Origin: Pseudomonadota bacterium | Lineage (GTDB): Bacteria > Pseudomonadota > Alphaproteobacteria > UBA2136 > JAPKEQ01 | Reading direction: 5' to 3' | DNA: 64,000 nt | Assembly: GCA_036141575.1 (NCBI GenBank) | Contig: JAYZXF010000003.1 | Coordinates: 102,598-166,597 of the forward strand | Part shown: piece by piece, positions 10,663 to 19,194 of the stretch | Position numbering within the stretch: the stretch's first letter is position 1 | How the letters are laid out: every line of letters starts with the position of its first letter | Program-made: the position numbers and the translations under genes | The notes under the pieces: generated by a model | Told to the model about the DNA's origin: nothing | Databases searched by the model: none | The model's input: only the letters and a program-made list of their open reading frames with translations

Positions 10663-13600
10663 TTATTGAACAAGCGTTTCTGCTTTGGCAAGGAATGGCT
10701 TGGTAACCTTAATACCCTTATTAAGCTTAAGATGCACTTGCCCCCTACCCGGTACCTGCACTTTAAGTAACGGCTTAGTACGGCCAGATGACAGTGGCTC
10801 CATGTATTCTTTCAGAACTTTAGCTGCATCCACATCACGTAGCACAATCTCAATCTCAGATGGGCCTTGCGCCACATCTTCTAGGTTTTCTAGACGCTCC
10901 ACACTGACACGCAAACGGTCATCTTCAAGCGCCACACTCAAGTGCGCAAGCAGAGGCACGTTCGCATCAATCAAATCTGCATAGGCTTCATAAGACTCTG
11001 GGAATACAGCGATTTCATCCTGCCCAGAACGGTCAGATAGATGAAGAATCGCCATGCGTTTACCTGTTTTGGTTTTACGGATACGCTTAGCAGCAATAAC
11101 CCCTGCCACCTTCACAATCACACCACCAGCTGTTGCTTTTTCTTCCAATGTAGAGATCTCAATAAGTCCATCTACATTCTTCAAAACATCGTTATAAGCT
11201 TCTAGCGGGTGCGAACTCAGATAGAAACCAAGAGAGCTAAGCTCTTGCTTTAACTTTTCAAACTTATCCCATTGATTTGTTTTTTCAAGTGTAGGGCGTG
11301 ACAGGCTCACTGAATCACTATCATCATCTCCGCCTAGGCCAAATAAGTTTGTTTGATCACTGTTCTTTTGCTCAAAGGTGCTTTGCATCAAACCAAGCAG
11401 AACATTTACGTTTGCAGCAACTTCTGCACGGTTATCATAAATTTCATCAAATGCACCCGCTTTTGCAAGCGCTTCAACAATACGGCGGTTACAAAACTCA
11501 GGGTTTTGACGCTCAACAAAGTCATAAATATCTTTGTAAGGGCCATTCTTTTCACGCTCTTCAACAAGCGCCTGCATAGCTTCGTCCCCTACCCCTTTAA
11601 TCGCACCAAGGGCAAAACGGATCGCACCGTTTTTATGTTCTGTTCCATCACTATCTTTACCGCCAGCCTGCGCAGCAACCGTAAAGAACACGGAACTATG
11701 GTTAATGCATGGCGGCTGAAGCGTCACATCCATACGCTGGAGCTCAGCTTTAAACTTAAGAACCTTCTCGCTATTACCGCGATCAAGTGTCATAGACGCG
11801 GCCATAAACTCAAGCGGGTAATTGGCTTTCAGGTAAGCCGTTTGCCAACTCACAAGGGCATAAGCAATCGTGTGAGCTTTGTTGAAACCGTAGGCTGCGA
11901 AACCTTCCATAAGCGCGAAAATCTCAGAGGCTTCTTTCTCACCAACACCGTGAACTTCTTTACAGCCTTTAAGGAAAATGGCCTTCTGCTTTTCCATTTC
12001 CTCAGGTTTCTTTTTACCCATGGCACGACGCAACATATCAGCTCCACCAAGCGTGTAGCCTGCCATCACCTGTGCCATCTTCATAATCTGCTCCTGATAC
12101 ACAGGCACACCAAATGTCTCTTTAAGAACAGGCTCTAGAGCTGGGTGTGGATACACAGCCTCTTGGCGTCCGTGACGACACTCAATAAAGTCTTCCACCA
12201 TGCCACTGGCCAGCGGACCCGGGCGGTACAGGGCAATAATATCTGATAGGTACTGGAATTTATCCGGGTAAATTTTCTTCAGGTATTCTGTCATACCACG
12301 AGACTCAACCTGGAATACGCCAATCGTATGGCCATCTTGCAGAAGCTTAAAGGTTGGATCATCCTCAAACGGAATCTTCAGCGGATCAATCTCAACACCG
12401 TGGTTCTTTTTAATATCCTTAATGGCGTAGTTCACCACGGTCAGCGTTTTCAGACCAAGGAAGTCAAACTTTACAAGACCAGCAGCCTCCGCTTTACCCC
12501 AGTCAAAAGCTGTTACCTGCATGTCTGAGCGAGGATCTTTAAATAGTGGAGCAATAGCGTTAATTGGGCGATCTGCAATGTGAATACCCGCGGCGTGTGT
12601 TGAAGCGTGACGGTAAGCGCCCTCAAGGTCCATGGCCATATCCAGAAGAAGCTTCACATCTTCATCTGTGTCATACAAGTCTTTCAGCTTTTCTTCTTCA
12701 ACAAGGGCTTGCTCAATTGGAATACTCGCAGGACCTTCCGGAATAAACCCTGCAATACCACTGACTGTACCAAAGCCCATTTCAAGAACACGGCCCACAT
12801 CACGAATACAAGCACGCGCTTTCAAGGTACCAAAAGTAATAATCTGAGATACGTTTTCCGCACCGTACTTATCACGCACATACGCAATAACGTCTTCACG
12901 ACCTTCAGGACAAAAATCGACATCAAAGTCAGGCAGGCTGACACGTTCAGGGTTTAGGAAACGCTCAAAATAGAGGTCCCAACGGATTGGATCTACGTCG
13001 GTAATATCCAGGCAATACGCCACAAGCGAACCGGCACCAGAACCACGACCTGGCCCTACAGGAATATCGTTTTCTTTACTCCACCTAATGAAGTCAGAGG
13101 TAATGAGGAAGTACCCTGGGTAACCCATGTGGTTAATGGTTTTAATCTCAAACTCAAGACGGTCTCGGTAAAATGCTTCAGTCTTCTTCTTTTCTTCCTC
13201 ACTCTCAATAAACGGAAGAACGTACTCATCCATACGGAAGCGGAAGCCTTTCTCGGCTTCATTACGCATAATGTCTTCAACACTTGGGTCGTCGTCTTTA
13301 CGCGGCCAAGCTGGCATGTAATATGTGCCAACAGGCATCCAGTATGCACAGCGCTGAGCAATCACATTTGTTTGCTGGGTAGCTTCAGGCACATCTGCAA
13401 AGAGTTCACACATTTCTTCAGCTGATTTCAGGTAATGGTGCGGCGTTGTTTTCGGACGCTCAGGGTCACTCATCACACTTCCCGAACCAATTGAAAGCAT
13501 CACTTCAAACGGCTCTAAATGTTCAGGCTTAAAGAAACGGCTATCGTTTGTTGCTACCAATGGCAGGCCATGCTTGTACGCCCACTCACTCAGATGTGGC

Positions 13601-14166
13601 TCCATCATTTCTTCGCGGGCAAGGCCGTGACGTTGGAGCTCTACATACAGACGATCATCAAAAATACCATGAAGTTCTTTAAGGAAAGCTTCAGCCTTAT
13701 CAACTTGGCCTGCTTCAACAAGCCCTGTGATTGGAGAAATCTGTGCACCACCTGTCATACAGAGCAAGCCATTTGAGTGCGCCTTAAGTACATCGAGTGG
13801 AATATTTGGAAGTTCCGCAGGATCTTTATCAATGTATGCCTTAGAGATTAGGATACAGATATTACGCCAGCCTTCTTCGTTTTGAACGTGAAAAGTGAGA
13901 CGCCCAGCGTCTTTCAAAAAACCTTCTTGATCCGGCCTACGAATCCCCAGTTGCGTGCCAAAAATTGGCTGCACACCCGCATCCTTAAAGGCAAAACTCA
14001 TATCAATGGCACCAAACATATTGTTGGTGTCTGTTACCCCAAGCGCAGGCATATTGTTATCCACAGCCCAGCCAGCAAGTTTCTTGGTTGGCATCATGCC
14101 ATCAAGAAGAGAATACGTACTGTGCGCATTAAGATGAATGAATGGCTTTTTGTTACTGGAGTTCAT
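10663..14166 (-). CDS. dnaE: DNA polymerase III alpha subunit
   Basis: Replicative polymerase catalytic subunit, 1167 residues (usual ~1160). The N-terminal PHP domain opens with LNAHSTYSLLDGMMP; the palm contains PDFDVDFCPEGR around residue 410 with the catalytic Asp pair, and GPGRGSGAGSLVAYC precedes it. A helix-hairpin-helix, an OB fold (GVIVKVAGVIAAKRIRKTKTG) and the C-terminal tau-binding region follow. The ATG at 14166 has no Shine-Dalgarno sequence, but a promoter-like pair sits immediately upstream, suggesting a leaderless mRNA. Its neighbour lolD, normally adjacent in related genomes, is displaced by three Nudix genes. Confidence 0.98.
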   Translation of the reverse strand: MNSSNKKPFIHLNAHSTYSLLDGMMPTKKLAGWAVDNNMPALGVTDTNNMFGAIDMSFAFKDAGVQPIFGTQLGIRRPDQEGFLKDAGRLTFHVQNEEGWRNICILISKAYIDKDPAELPNIPLDVLKAHSNGLLCMTGGAQISPITGLVEAGQVDKAEAFLKELHGIFDDRLYVELQRHGLAREEMMEPHLSEWAYKHGLPLVATNDSRFFKPEHLEPFEVMLSIGSGSVMSDPERPKTTPHHYLKSAEEMCELFADVPEATQQTNVIAQRCAYWMPVGTYYMPAWPRKDDDPSVEDIMRNEAEKGFRFRMDEYVLPFIESEEEKKKTEAFYRDRLEFEIKTINHMGYPGYFLITSDFIRWSKENDIPVGPGRGSGAGSLVAYCLDITDVDPIRWDLYFERFLNPERVSLPDFDVDFCPEGREDVIAYVRDKYGAENVSQIITFGTLKARACIRDVGRVLEMGFGTVSGIAGFIPEGPASIPIEQALVEEEKLKDLYDTDEDVKLLLDMAMDLEGAYRHASTHAAGIHIADRPINAIAPLFKDPRSDMQVTAFDWGKAEAAGLVKFDFLGLKTLTVVNYAIKDIKKNHGVEIDPLKIPFEDDPTFKLLQDGHTIGVFQVESRGMTEYLKKIYPDKFQYLSDIIALYRPGPLASGMVEDFIECRHGRQEAVYPHPALEPVLKETFGVPVYQEQIMKMAQVMAGYTLGGADMLRRAMGKKKPEEMEKQKAIFLKGCKEVHGVGEKEASEIFALMEGFAAYGFNKAHTIAYALVSWQTAYLKANYPLEFMAASMTLDRGNSEKVLKFKAELQRMDVTLQPPCINHSSVFFTVAAQAGGKDSDGTEHKNGAIRFALGAIKGVGDEAMQALVEEREKNGPYKDIYDFVERQNPEFCNRRIVEALAKAGAFDEIYDNRAEVAANVNVLLGLMQSTFEQKNSDQTNLFGLGGDDDSDSVSLSRPTLEKTNQWDKFEKLKQELSSLGFYLSSHPLEAYNDVLKNVDGLIEISTLEEKATAGGVIVKVAGVIAAKRIRKTKTGKRMAILHLSDRSGQDEIAVFPESYEAYADLIDANVPLLAHLSVALEDDRLRVSVERLENLEDVAQGPSEIEIVLRDVDAAKVLKEYMEPLSSGRTKPLLKVQVPGRGQVHLKLNKGIKVTKPFLAKAETLVQ

Positions 14167-14173
14167 AAGCCGC

Positions 14174-14202
14174 AGTGTAGCGCAGCCCCCGTATTCTGTG
14201 AA
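14174..14202 (-). promoter_or_regulatory. Predicted dnaE promoter, possibly giving a leaderless mRNA
   Basis: Minus-strand TTCACA (14197-14202), 17-base spacer, TACACT (14174-14179). Only seven bases separate the -10 hexamer from the ATG, which is the usual distance to the transcription start, so the mRNA could begin at or next to the start codon. No ribosome binding site is seen in those bases. Confidence 0.45.
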
Positions 14203-14214
14203 TTAAAAAAGGAA

Positions 14215-14239
14215 AAATGCGCCTAAAATAGGCGCATTT
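14215..14239 (-). terminator. Intrinsic terminator of the Nudix 1/2 operon
   Basis: Nine-bp perfect stem (AAATGCGCC / GGCGCATTT) with loop TAAAATA, followed on the minus strand by T-rich sequence. An AATCGA element lies between the stop codon and the stem (14248-14253). Confidence 0.8.
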
Positions 14240-14256
14240 CTTTTGCTTCGATTTAC

Positions 14257-14706
14257 TCAGCTAAAAAGCTGTTTACTGGCCATATATTCAACCCACAGGC
14301 TTGCAATGGGGGCCAAAATACCAGTAGCTTCTAGCGCACGTACCTCTGACAGCGTAAAAAACGCAGCGCCTGCGCCTTCATACACCCTAAAATTGGACCA
14401 ACTTACAGGTCGGCTCAATTCACAAAGGTATGATGGAACATCACCATACTGGCTTGTCACCATCATTTTGTGCATATCAGAAAACGGATTGATTGCTGTT
14501 TGCATCCCAAGCTCTTCAAAAAGCTCACGGGATGCTGCCAGTTCAGGAGATTCACCTTCTTCAATAGCACCGCCCCAAAGCGAAAACTGCAATGGTGAAA
14601 TGCGAGGGTTAGAATCCCGAAACTGAAACAGAACCTTTCCTTCGTAGTTACGCACCCAAACAAGCGCGCCAGCTCGTTGACCATGAATGAACGGATAAAT
14701 ATTCAT
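14257..14706 (-). CDS. Nudix hydrolase (copy 1, intact Nudix box)
   Basis: About 149 residues. The Nudix box is intact: GAIEEGE, seven residues, then RELFEELGM (GX5EX7REUXEEXGU), so it should bind Mg and hydrolyse a nucleoside-diphosphate-linked compound; the substrate cannot be told. I start it at the ATG at 14706 (MNIYPFIHGQRAG...), two bases after the stop of copy 2; an upstream in-frame start at 14736 would overlap copy 2. It is the most conserved of three adjacent paralogues that share the N-terminal pattern of a short strand, then xGxLLxQxR. It is likely co-transcribed with copy 2 and ends at the terminator 14215-14239. Confidence 0.85.
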   Translation of the reverse strand: MNIYPFIHGQRAGALVWVRNYEGKVLFQFRDSNPRISPLQFSLWGGAIEEGESPELAASRELFEELGMQTAINPFSDMHKMMVTSQYGDVPSYLCELSRPVSWSNFRVYEGAGAAFFTLSEVRALEATGILAPIASLWVEYMASKQLFS

Positions 14707-14708
14707 GA

Positions 14709-15200
14709 TTAATCTTGCCCTCCAGTCAGAAGGCAACGGCCCTGCTCTGCTTTTACACGCTGAATATGCTCTACCGCAAACGCAGTGGTAGGGTGCAACA
14801 GCCCTGTTTCACGCATCATGACAACGTCTTCAAAAGTAAAAAAGCCCCATGCCGGTGCCATATGTTCATAGCGGCCAAGTTCAACAGAATTAACCGGAAC
14901 AGAATAACGCAGCAAAGTAAGCTTTGCAGGTTCATAAACACCATTGACCACAGTCACTTGATCTACAATGCCCATACGCCAAGGATCTGATGAAAAACCC
15001 AGATCTTCTAGCAGTTTTACCAATACCGTAGCATCAGGATGATCAGACGCATCCAGCATCCGCCCACCGGGGAAAGACCAAGTCCCAGCAAACTCTTCTT
15101 CATCAAAGCCTCTCAGCTGCAAAAGAAGTTTACCATCTTCGTTTCCAATCAAAATGCCAGCAGACGACATAGCGCCAATAACAACAGGATGTTTTGCCAT
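14709..15200 (-). CDS. Nudix-fold protein (copy 2, degenerate Nudix box)
   Basis: About 163 residues beginning MAKHPVVIGAMSSAG at the ATG at 15200, which has GGAG six bases upstream; an ATG four codons earlier (15212) lacks one. The fold pattern is clear (GKLLLQLRGFDEEEFAGTWSFPGG) but the Nudix box is eroded: after GGRMLDASD the catalytic RExxEE segment reads VKLLED, losing the Arg-Glu pair and one Glu. It may be inactive, a binder, or act like GDP-mannose mannosyl hydrolases, which also lack the canonical residues. It has its own TTGACA promoter and probably forms an operon with copy 1. Confidence 0.8.
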   Translation of the reverse strand: MAKHPVVIGAMSSAGILIGNEDGKLLLQLRGFDEEEFAGTWSFPGGRMLDASDHPDATVLVKLLEDLGFSSDPWRMGIVDQVTVVNGVYEPAKLTLLRYSVPVNSVELGRYEHMAPAWGFFTFEDVVMMRETGLLHPTTAFAVEHIQRVKAEQGRCLLTGGQD

Positions 15201-15245
15201 ATTAGACTCCATAGGAAAAAGTAAAACAGATATGTTTACAACTCT

Positions 15246-15274
15246 GTTCTACAAGGAATGCCTCATGCTGTCAA
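15246..15274 (-). promoter_or_regulatory. Predicted promoter of Nudix copies 2 and 1
   Basis: Minus-strand consensus -35 TTGACA (15269-15274), 17-base spacer, TAGAAC (15246-15251), about 45 bases upstream of the copy 2 start codon. Confidence 0.6.
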
Positions 15275-15309
15275 CGAAGCCTCCGTTTTCAGAACTTACT
15301 GAAAAGCAA

Positions 15310-15331
15310 AAGCACGCCCGAAGGCGTGCTT
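15310..15331 (-). terminator. Intrinsic terminator of Nudix copy 3
   Basis: Nine-bp perfect stem AAGCACGCC / GGCGTGCTT with the stable TTCG tetraloop on the minus strand, followed by TTGCTTTTC. An AATCGA element (15337-15342) precedes it. Confidence 0.8.
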
Positions 15332-15346
15332 AATTTTCGATTCATT

Positions 15347-15832
15347 TTACTTTTGATAATTCTTCAAAAGTGGCATCCAGCTTTCACCTTCAACCAGTTC
15401 CCCAACGGCATAAGCCGTTGCAGGATGCAACGAGCCTTCTTCTTTCATGACAATCAATGATTTTTGATCAAAGAAGCCCACAGACGGCACCATAATATGA
15501 TCGCGCCAGCGGAACTCGCCAAGTTCCATGGGAAAGCGAAGCACAAACAGCGTAAAGCTGGCGTAATTGCCGTAACCATCAGCCACCCAATCCTTACGGA
15601 AGGATTCAGCTGGCACGTTCACGGTTCCCAGGCCCAGCTCATCCATCAAACGATGCACAACAACACTTCTGGCGTTCACATCCTTAGGAACTGTGCCACC
15701 AGGCAAACACCATGTGTTTGGGAAATTCGGTTCACTGCTGCTGCGTTGCTGCAAAAGCAATTCACCTCGACTGTTTTCAATCCACACTGCAGCACTGAAC
15801 TGTGCACCAAATACAATGGGGGTCTCTGACAT
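15347..15832 (-). CDS. Nudix-fold protein (copy 3, degenerate Nudix box)
   Basis: About 161 residues starting MSETPIVFGAQF at the ATG at 15832, which has AGAGGAG eight bases upstream; a TTG two codons earlier is too close to that site. The Nudix segment reads GGTVPKDVNARSVVV then HRLMDELGL, so the catalytic Arg-Glu is replaced by His-Arg while DE is kept. The strand IENSRGELLLQQR and the GGxVxKD pattern resemble GDP-mannose mannosyl hydrolase, in which the box is also non-canonical (from memory). It is transcribed separately, with its own promoter and terminator. Confidence 0.8.
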   Translation of the reverse strand: MSETPIVFGAQFSAAVWIENSRGELLLQQRSSSEPNFPNTWCLPGGTVPKDVNARSVVVHRLMDELGLGTVNVPAESFRKDWVADGYGNYASFTLFVLRFPMELGEFRWRDHIMVPSVGFFDQKSLIVMKEEGSLHPATAYAVGELVEGESWMPLLKNYQK

Positions 15833-15892
15833 AAGCAAAACTCCTCTGCTTGGGTAAAAAAGGGACAGATAGGTTCAAAAATAGAAGAGGCA

Positions 15893-15921
15893 GTAATACC
15901 CCTAATAAAATCTCACGTCAA
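15893..15921 (-). promoter_or_regulatory. Predicted promoter of Nudix copy 3
   Basis: Minus-strand TTGACG (15916-15921), 17-base spacer, TATTAC (15893-15898), about 55 bases upstream of the ATG. It lies directly after the lolD stop codon with no terminator between them. Confidence 0.55.
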
Positions 15922-15926
15922 AAGAA

Positions 15927-16607
15927 TTATACGGACTCAGTTAAATGTCCATGATCAAGATTTAGAACACGGTCACATCTTGAAGCAAGCTCAGGGTTAT
16001 GGGTCACCATAAGTAGCGCCATCCCCTCTTCTTTTACAAGTGATTCAAACAGCTCAAATACGCTATCTGCGTTTTCAGGGTCTAGACTTCCTGTTGGTTC
16101 ATCAGCAAGCAAAACTTCAGGCTTATTCATAAGCGCACGTGCAATGGCTACGCGCTGCCCCTCACCCCCACTTAGCTCTGACGGGCGGTGCTCCAAACGG
16201 TGCGCAAGACCAACTTTTGCAAGAAGTTCATGAGCACGTGTGAGTGCAGCTTTCTGGCTCATACCTGCAATACGCGCTGGCATCATCACATTTTCAAGGG
16301 CTGTAAAGTCAGGCATAAGGTGGTGTGTTTGGTAAATAAAGCCAAACGTACTGTTACGCACAGCACTGCGTTTACGGTCAGAAAAAGCATTCACTGAAAC
16401 ACCGTTCAGCATCACTTCACCAGCAGTTGGCGCATCAAGAAGGCCTGCAATATGTAGAAGCGTACTTTTACCACTCCCACTCTGACCAACAATCGCCACA
16501 CGCTCACCTTTGTTCAAAATCAGGTCAGCACCAGAAAGCACAGTCAGTTCACCATTACCTGTACCATATGTTTTGCTTACAGCTTTAATATCTAGAACAC
16601 GACTCAT
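15927..16607 (-). CDS. lolD: Lipoprotein-releasing ABC transporter ATPase LolD
   Basis: ATPase of LolCDE, which extracts outer-membrane lipoproteins from the inner membrane for the carrier LolA. Walker A GQSGSGKST (residues 41-49), signature LSGGEGQRVAIARA, Walker B VLLADEPTGSLD and the H-loop VTHNPE are intact. 226 residues, normal. Its ATG overlaps the stop of the permease gene by ATGA, as expected for a coupled pair. Confidence 0.96.
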   Translation of the reverse strand: MSRVLDIKAVSKTYGTGNGELTVLSGADLILNKGERVAIVGQSGSGKSTLLHIAGLLDAPTAGEVMLNGVSVNAFSDRKRSAVRNSTFGFIYQTHHLMPDFTALENVMMPARIAGMSQKAALTRAHELLAKVGLAHRLEHRPSELSGGEGQRVAIARALMNKPEVLLADEPTGSLDPENADSVFELFESLVKEEGMALLMVTHNPELASRCDRVLNLDHGHLTESV

Positions 16608-17857
16608 AGGCTACGTAACACCTCCACAGGATCTGTTTTTGCCGCACGCCAAGCAGGGTACAAGCATGCAAGGAGTGTAAGTACCATACTCATAAGGCTC
16701 ACACTCACAATATCTGCCCAAACAATAACGACAGGAATTTCAGTAAGATAGTAAGCTTCTCCACTAAAGATAGAAACACCAAGCATGGTTTCAAGAAAGG
16801 CAACAATGCTCTGCAAGTTATACGCAATCGCAAGGCCAGCACCAATACCTGCAAGTGTCCCTACCCCACCAAGTAGAAGGCCGTTCCAGAAGAAGATGCC
16901 TAGAATCTTTTTACGCGGCGCGCCCATAGTTCTGAGGATTGCGATGTCGCTGCGCTTGCTTCCTACAAGCATGGTTTGCCCTGTAATAATATTGAAAGCT
17001 GCCACAATAATAACCAGAGAGAGGATGACAAACATCACCACTTTCTCCACCTGTAGCGCTTCAAAGAATTGTTTATTGACTGTATTCCAACCAGAAATAA
17101 AGACATCTTCACCTGTCACCGCACGAATTTTTTCATCATACGGAAGCAGTTCGTCAGGTGTTGTCACTCGAATTTCAAAACCGCCAATTTTATCGCCTAC
17201 ACCAAAGAACTTACCAACAGTCTCAAGGCTCATCAACATCCAGCCATTGTTGTAGAGTGTAAAACCGACATCAAAAATAGCCGCAACTTCCATACGCTGC
17301 ATGCGTGGCACAAAGCCAGCGATTGTTGGTGTACCACGTGGAGACATCAGCGTCACGCTATCACCAACACCTACACCAAGTTTTTTCGCAAGAGACTCAC
17401 CAATAGAAACCGTGTTTGGTTTTGCAAGGTGGTAAAGATCACCCTCTACAATTGAGTCAAATAGAAGCTCTTGGCCGTATTTGAACTCCGGGTCAATTCC
17501 ACGTACCAAGATACCAGACACATTCCCACCACGCACTACCATACCCTGCGCTTGCGTGTACATTTGCACAGATGTCATGCCCTCTACGCCCATAAGGTCA
17601 GCGCGCGCCGCCTTCCCTTCAGCAATTGTCATATTTTGTACATTGACATTAATATGACCAGTCATACCAAGGATACGGCTGAGTAGTTCTTCACGGAACC
17701 CCGCCATCACACTCATCACAACAATAAGTGCGGCAACACCAAGAAAAATACCAAGAAGAGAAAAGCCTGTTACCACCTTCACAAACCCGCGACGAGCTGA
17801 GAGGTAACGTAAGATTACATGAGGTTGGAGCGTTAAATTCTTCATAAAGGGCATCAT
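16604..17857 (-). CDS. lolC: Lipoprotein-releasing ABC transporter permease LolC/LolE
   Basis: Inner-membrane permease of the Lol system (417 residues) with one N-terminal helix (TGFSLLGIFLGVAALIVVMSVMAG), a large periplasmic MacB-like domain and three C-terminal helices (FxSxF-type FtsX domain). The opening RYLSARRGFVKVVTGFSLLGI is typical. Only one permease gene is seen, consistent with the homodimeric LolF-type arrangement of many Alphaproteobacteria. The start is uncertain among ATGs at 17857, 17854 and 17845; none has a strong ribosome binding site. Confidence 0.93.
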   Translation of the reverse strand: MMPFMKNLTLQPHVILRYLSARRGFVKVVTGFSLLGIFLGVAALIVVMSVMAGFREELLSRILGMTGHINVNVQNMTIAEGKAARADLMGVEGMTSVQMYTQAQGMVVRGGNVSGILVRGIDPEFKYGQELLFDSIVEGDLYHLAKPNTVSIGESLAKKLGVGVGDSVTLMSPRGTPTIAGFVPRMQRMEVAAIFDVGFTLYNNGWMLMSLETVGKFFGVGDKIGGFEIRVTTPDELLPYDEKIRAVTGEDVFISGWNTVNKQFFEALQVEKVVMFVILSLVIIVAAFNIITGQTMLVGSKRSDIAILRTMGAPRKKILGIFFWNGLLLGGVGTLAGIGAGLAIAYNLQSIVAFLETMLGVSIFSGEAYYLTEIPVVIVWADIVSVSLMSMVLTLLACLYPAWRAAKTDPVEVLRSL

Positions 17858-17885
17858 AGGCCAAAGGATGTTTTAGGGCAAAAGA

Positions 17886-17912
17886 AAACCACCCCCTAAG
17901 CTGGGGTGGTTT
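17886..17912 (-). terminator. Intrinsic terminator of the 207-residue membrane protein gene
   Basis: Ten-bp perfect stem AAACCACCCC / GGGGTGGTTT with a seven-base loop, followed by TTTTC on the minus strand. AATCGA overlaps the stop codon just before it. Confidence 0.75.
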
Positions 17913-17921
17913 CAAAATCGA

Positions 17922-18545
17922 TTACTTGCCAATGACTTCGGCAATTTTATCTTTACGCTTTTGCTGCTTTTCAGCGGTTTTTTCGTAAGCATCAAGTTGG
18001 CTTTCCAAGCTAACAAGCTCATCAAACTCAAGGACTTTCAACTTATCAGCGTCAAAGAAAATCATAGATTCACGCTGCGCAATCGCAACACGCACCTGAT
18101 CCGTATACTTGTCTTCGTAAGCCTTCTTCAGCGGAAAGTAAATGGTAAAACGTGCAACCAAAGCAGCCAAAGCCACAACCCACATCCCTGTGAACATCTG
18201 AAAGGTTTGCCCAATTGTATCAACATCACCGCTAGACTGCGCAAGAGTCAAAAAAGCGCCTGTCGCAGTAGCGCCAACCAAGCCACCTAGCAAGGCTCCC
18301 GGTCCTTCTTTTTGCGTAAATTTCACAATTTCAGCATAACGCCAGGTCGCAAGAAGAACGCCAGTCATCACAGCATATATTGTAATGGCCCACCAGTTGA
18401 ACAGCACCAAGCCAAGAATCTTAAAAAATCCCCAGCCATCCTGTGCAACGTCAGGAGTAAAAACAAGGAAGGCTCCAAAGCTGAGAAGCAATATGAGATT
18501 AATTGCTCGCACAACCCAGTAAGAGCCCTTTAAGAACGCCTGCAT
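17922..18545 (-). CDS. Four-helix membrane protein of unknown function
   Basis: 207 residues. Hydrophobic segments are at about 12-30, 42-66, 84-102 and 117-137, followed by a charged C-terminal ~65 residues rich in Lys, Glu and Gln that look like a cytosolic coiled coil (ending YEKTAEKQQKRKDKIAEVIGK-like). A good ribosome binding site (AAGGAG) precedes the ATG. I recognise no family. It is monocistronic between two terminators and interrupts the proS-lolC order usual in relatives. Confidence 0.7.
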   Translation of the reverse strand: MQAFLKGSYWVVRAINLILLLSFGAFLVFTPDVAQDGWGFFKILGLVLFNWWAITIYAVMTGVLLATWRYAEIVKFTQKEGPGALLGGLVGATATGAFLTLAQSSGDVDTIGQTFQMFTGMWVVALAALVARFTIYFPLKKAYEDKYTDQVRVAIAQRESMIFFDADKLKVLEFDELVSLESQLDAYEKTAEKQQKRKDKIAEVIGK

Positions 18546-18635
18546 CAGACAAACTCCTTACGTTAGAAAACATGAAAAAAGATACAAAACAGATCAAAAT
18601 CAACCCTTTGTATACGACCGAAAAAACACCGTCAA

Positions 18636-18660
18636 ATAAAAAGGAGCTTTTCAGCTCCCT
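18636..18660 (-). terminator. Intrinsic terminator of the 143-residue secreted protein gene
   Basis: Stem GGAGCT / AGCTCC with loop TTTC, flanked by an A-run and followed on the minus strand by TTTTTATTT. It begins four bases after the stop codon. Confidence 0.7.
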
Positions 18661-18664
18661 TTTT

Positions 18665-19096
18665 TCATGACTTAGATTTATAACAGACGATTTTTTTAGG
18701 CCCATAGTTAAATGGCTTTTTGATTTTAACAGCAAAGCTCTCTACATCATTGGGCACCATAACATTATAACCTGCTTCTGCAATAACCATGGCTGCCATA
18801 CCCGCTGGCGCTTGCCATTCTACATCAAACTGAATACCGTAATAATTCTGCCTCTCACCCTGCAGCGTACTTTCTACCGTTGCAGAATAGCCTGGCGTGG
18901 GTACAGCTTCTTTAAAGTGGATATCATGCCCTATTGTATAAATTGTGCTCTGCGCTCTATGGGCATATGCCATATCTTCGGAATCTCCAACGTTGTTCAT
19001 CACACAATCCCATACGCCAACTTCTGCCACACGATCTGCCATAGCAGGTGAAGCCGTTACAAGTACCAGCGCTGACGCTAAAAATAGAGCTTTCAT
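18665..19096 (-). CDS. Secreted protein of unknown function
   Basis: About 143 residues with a signal peptide MKALFLASALVLVTASPAMA (cut before DRVAEV). Two cysteines (WDCVMNN and KIVCYKSKS at the end) could pair. The remainder looks beta-rich. I start it at 19096, where GGAGGGG sits six bases upstream, rather than at 19111. A perfect 6-bp inverted repeat (TGCCTA / TAGGCA, 19116-19132) lies just upstream of that site and could be an operator or leader hairpin. No family recognised. Confidence 0.7.
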   Translation of the reverse strand: MKALFLASALVLVTASPAMADRVAEVGVWDCVMNNVGDSEDMAYAHRAQSTIYTIGHDIHFKEAVPTPGYSATVESTLQGERQNYYGIQFDVEWQAPAGMAAMVIAEAGYNVMVPNDVESFAVKIKKPFNYGPKKIVCYKSKS

Positions 19097-19156
19097 GTAA
19101 ATCCCCTCCATTAAATGCCTATATTTTAGGCACTACCAATATATAAGAGCAACAAA

Positions 19157-19179
19157 AAAGGGCGCCCTTGCGCCCTCTT
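19157..19179 (-). terminator. Intrinsic terminator of proS
   Basis: Stem GGGCGC / GCGCCC extended by A/T pairs, loop CCTT, followed by TTTTTTG on the minus strand, 16 bases after the proS stop. Confidence 0.75.
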
Positions 19180-19194
19180 CTTAAAGCTGTGTGA

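Noticed and set aside
11353..12138. 261-codon open frame on the plus strand within dnaE
   Set aside because: Lies antisense to strongly conserved dnaE motifs; translation is low-complexity shadow with no ribosome binding site.
18499..18735. 78-codon open frame on the minus strand across the 18636-18660 terminator
   Set aside because: Overlaps two better genes in another frame and runs through a terminator hairpin.
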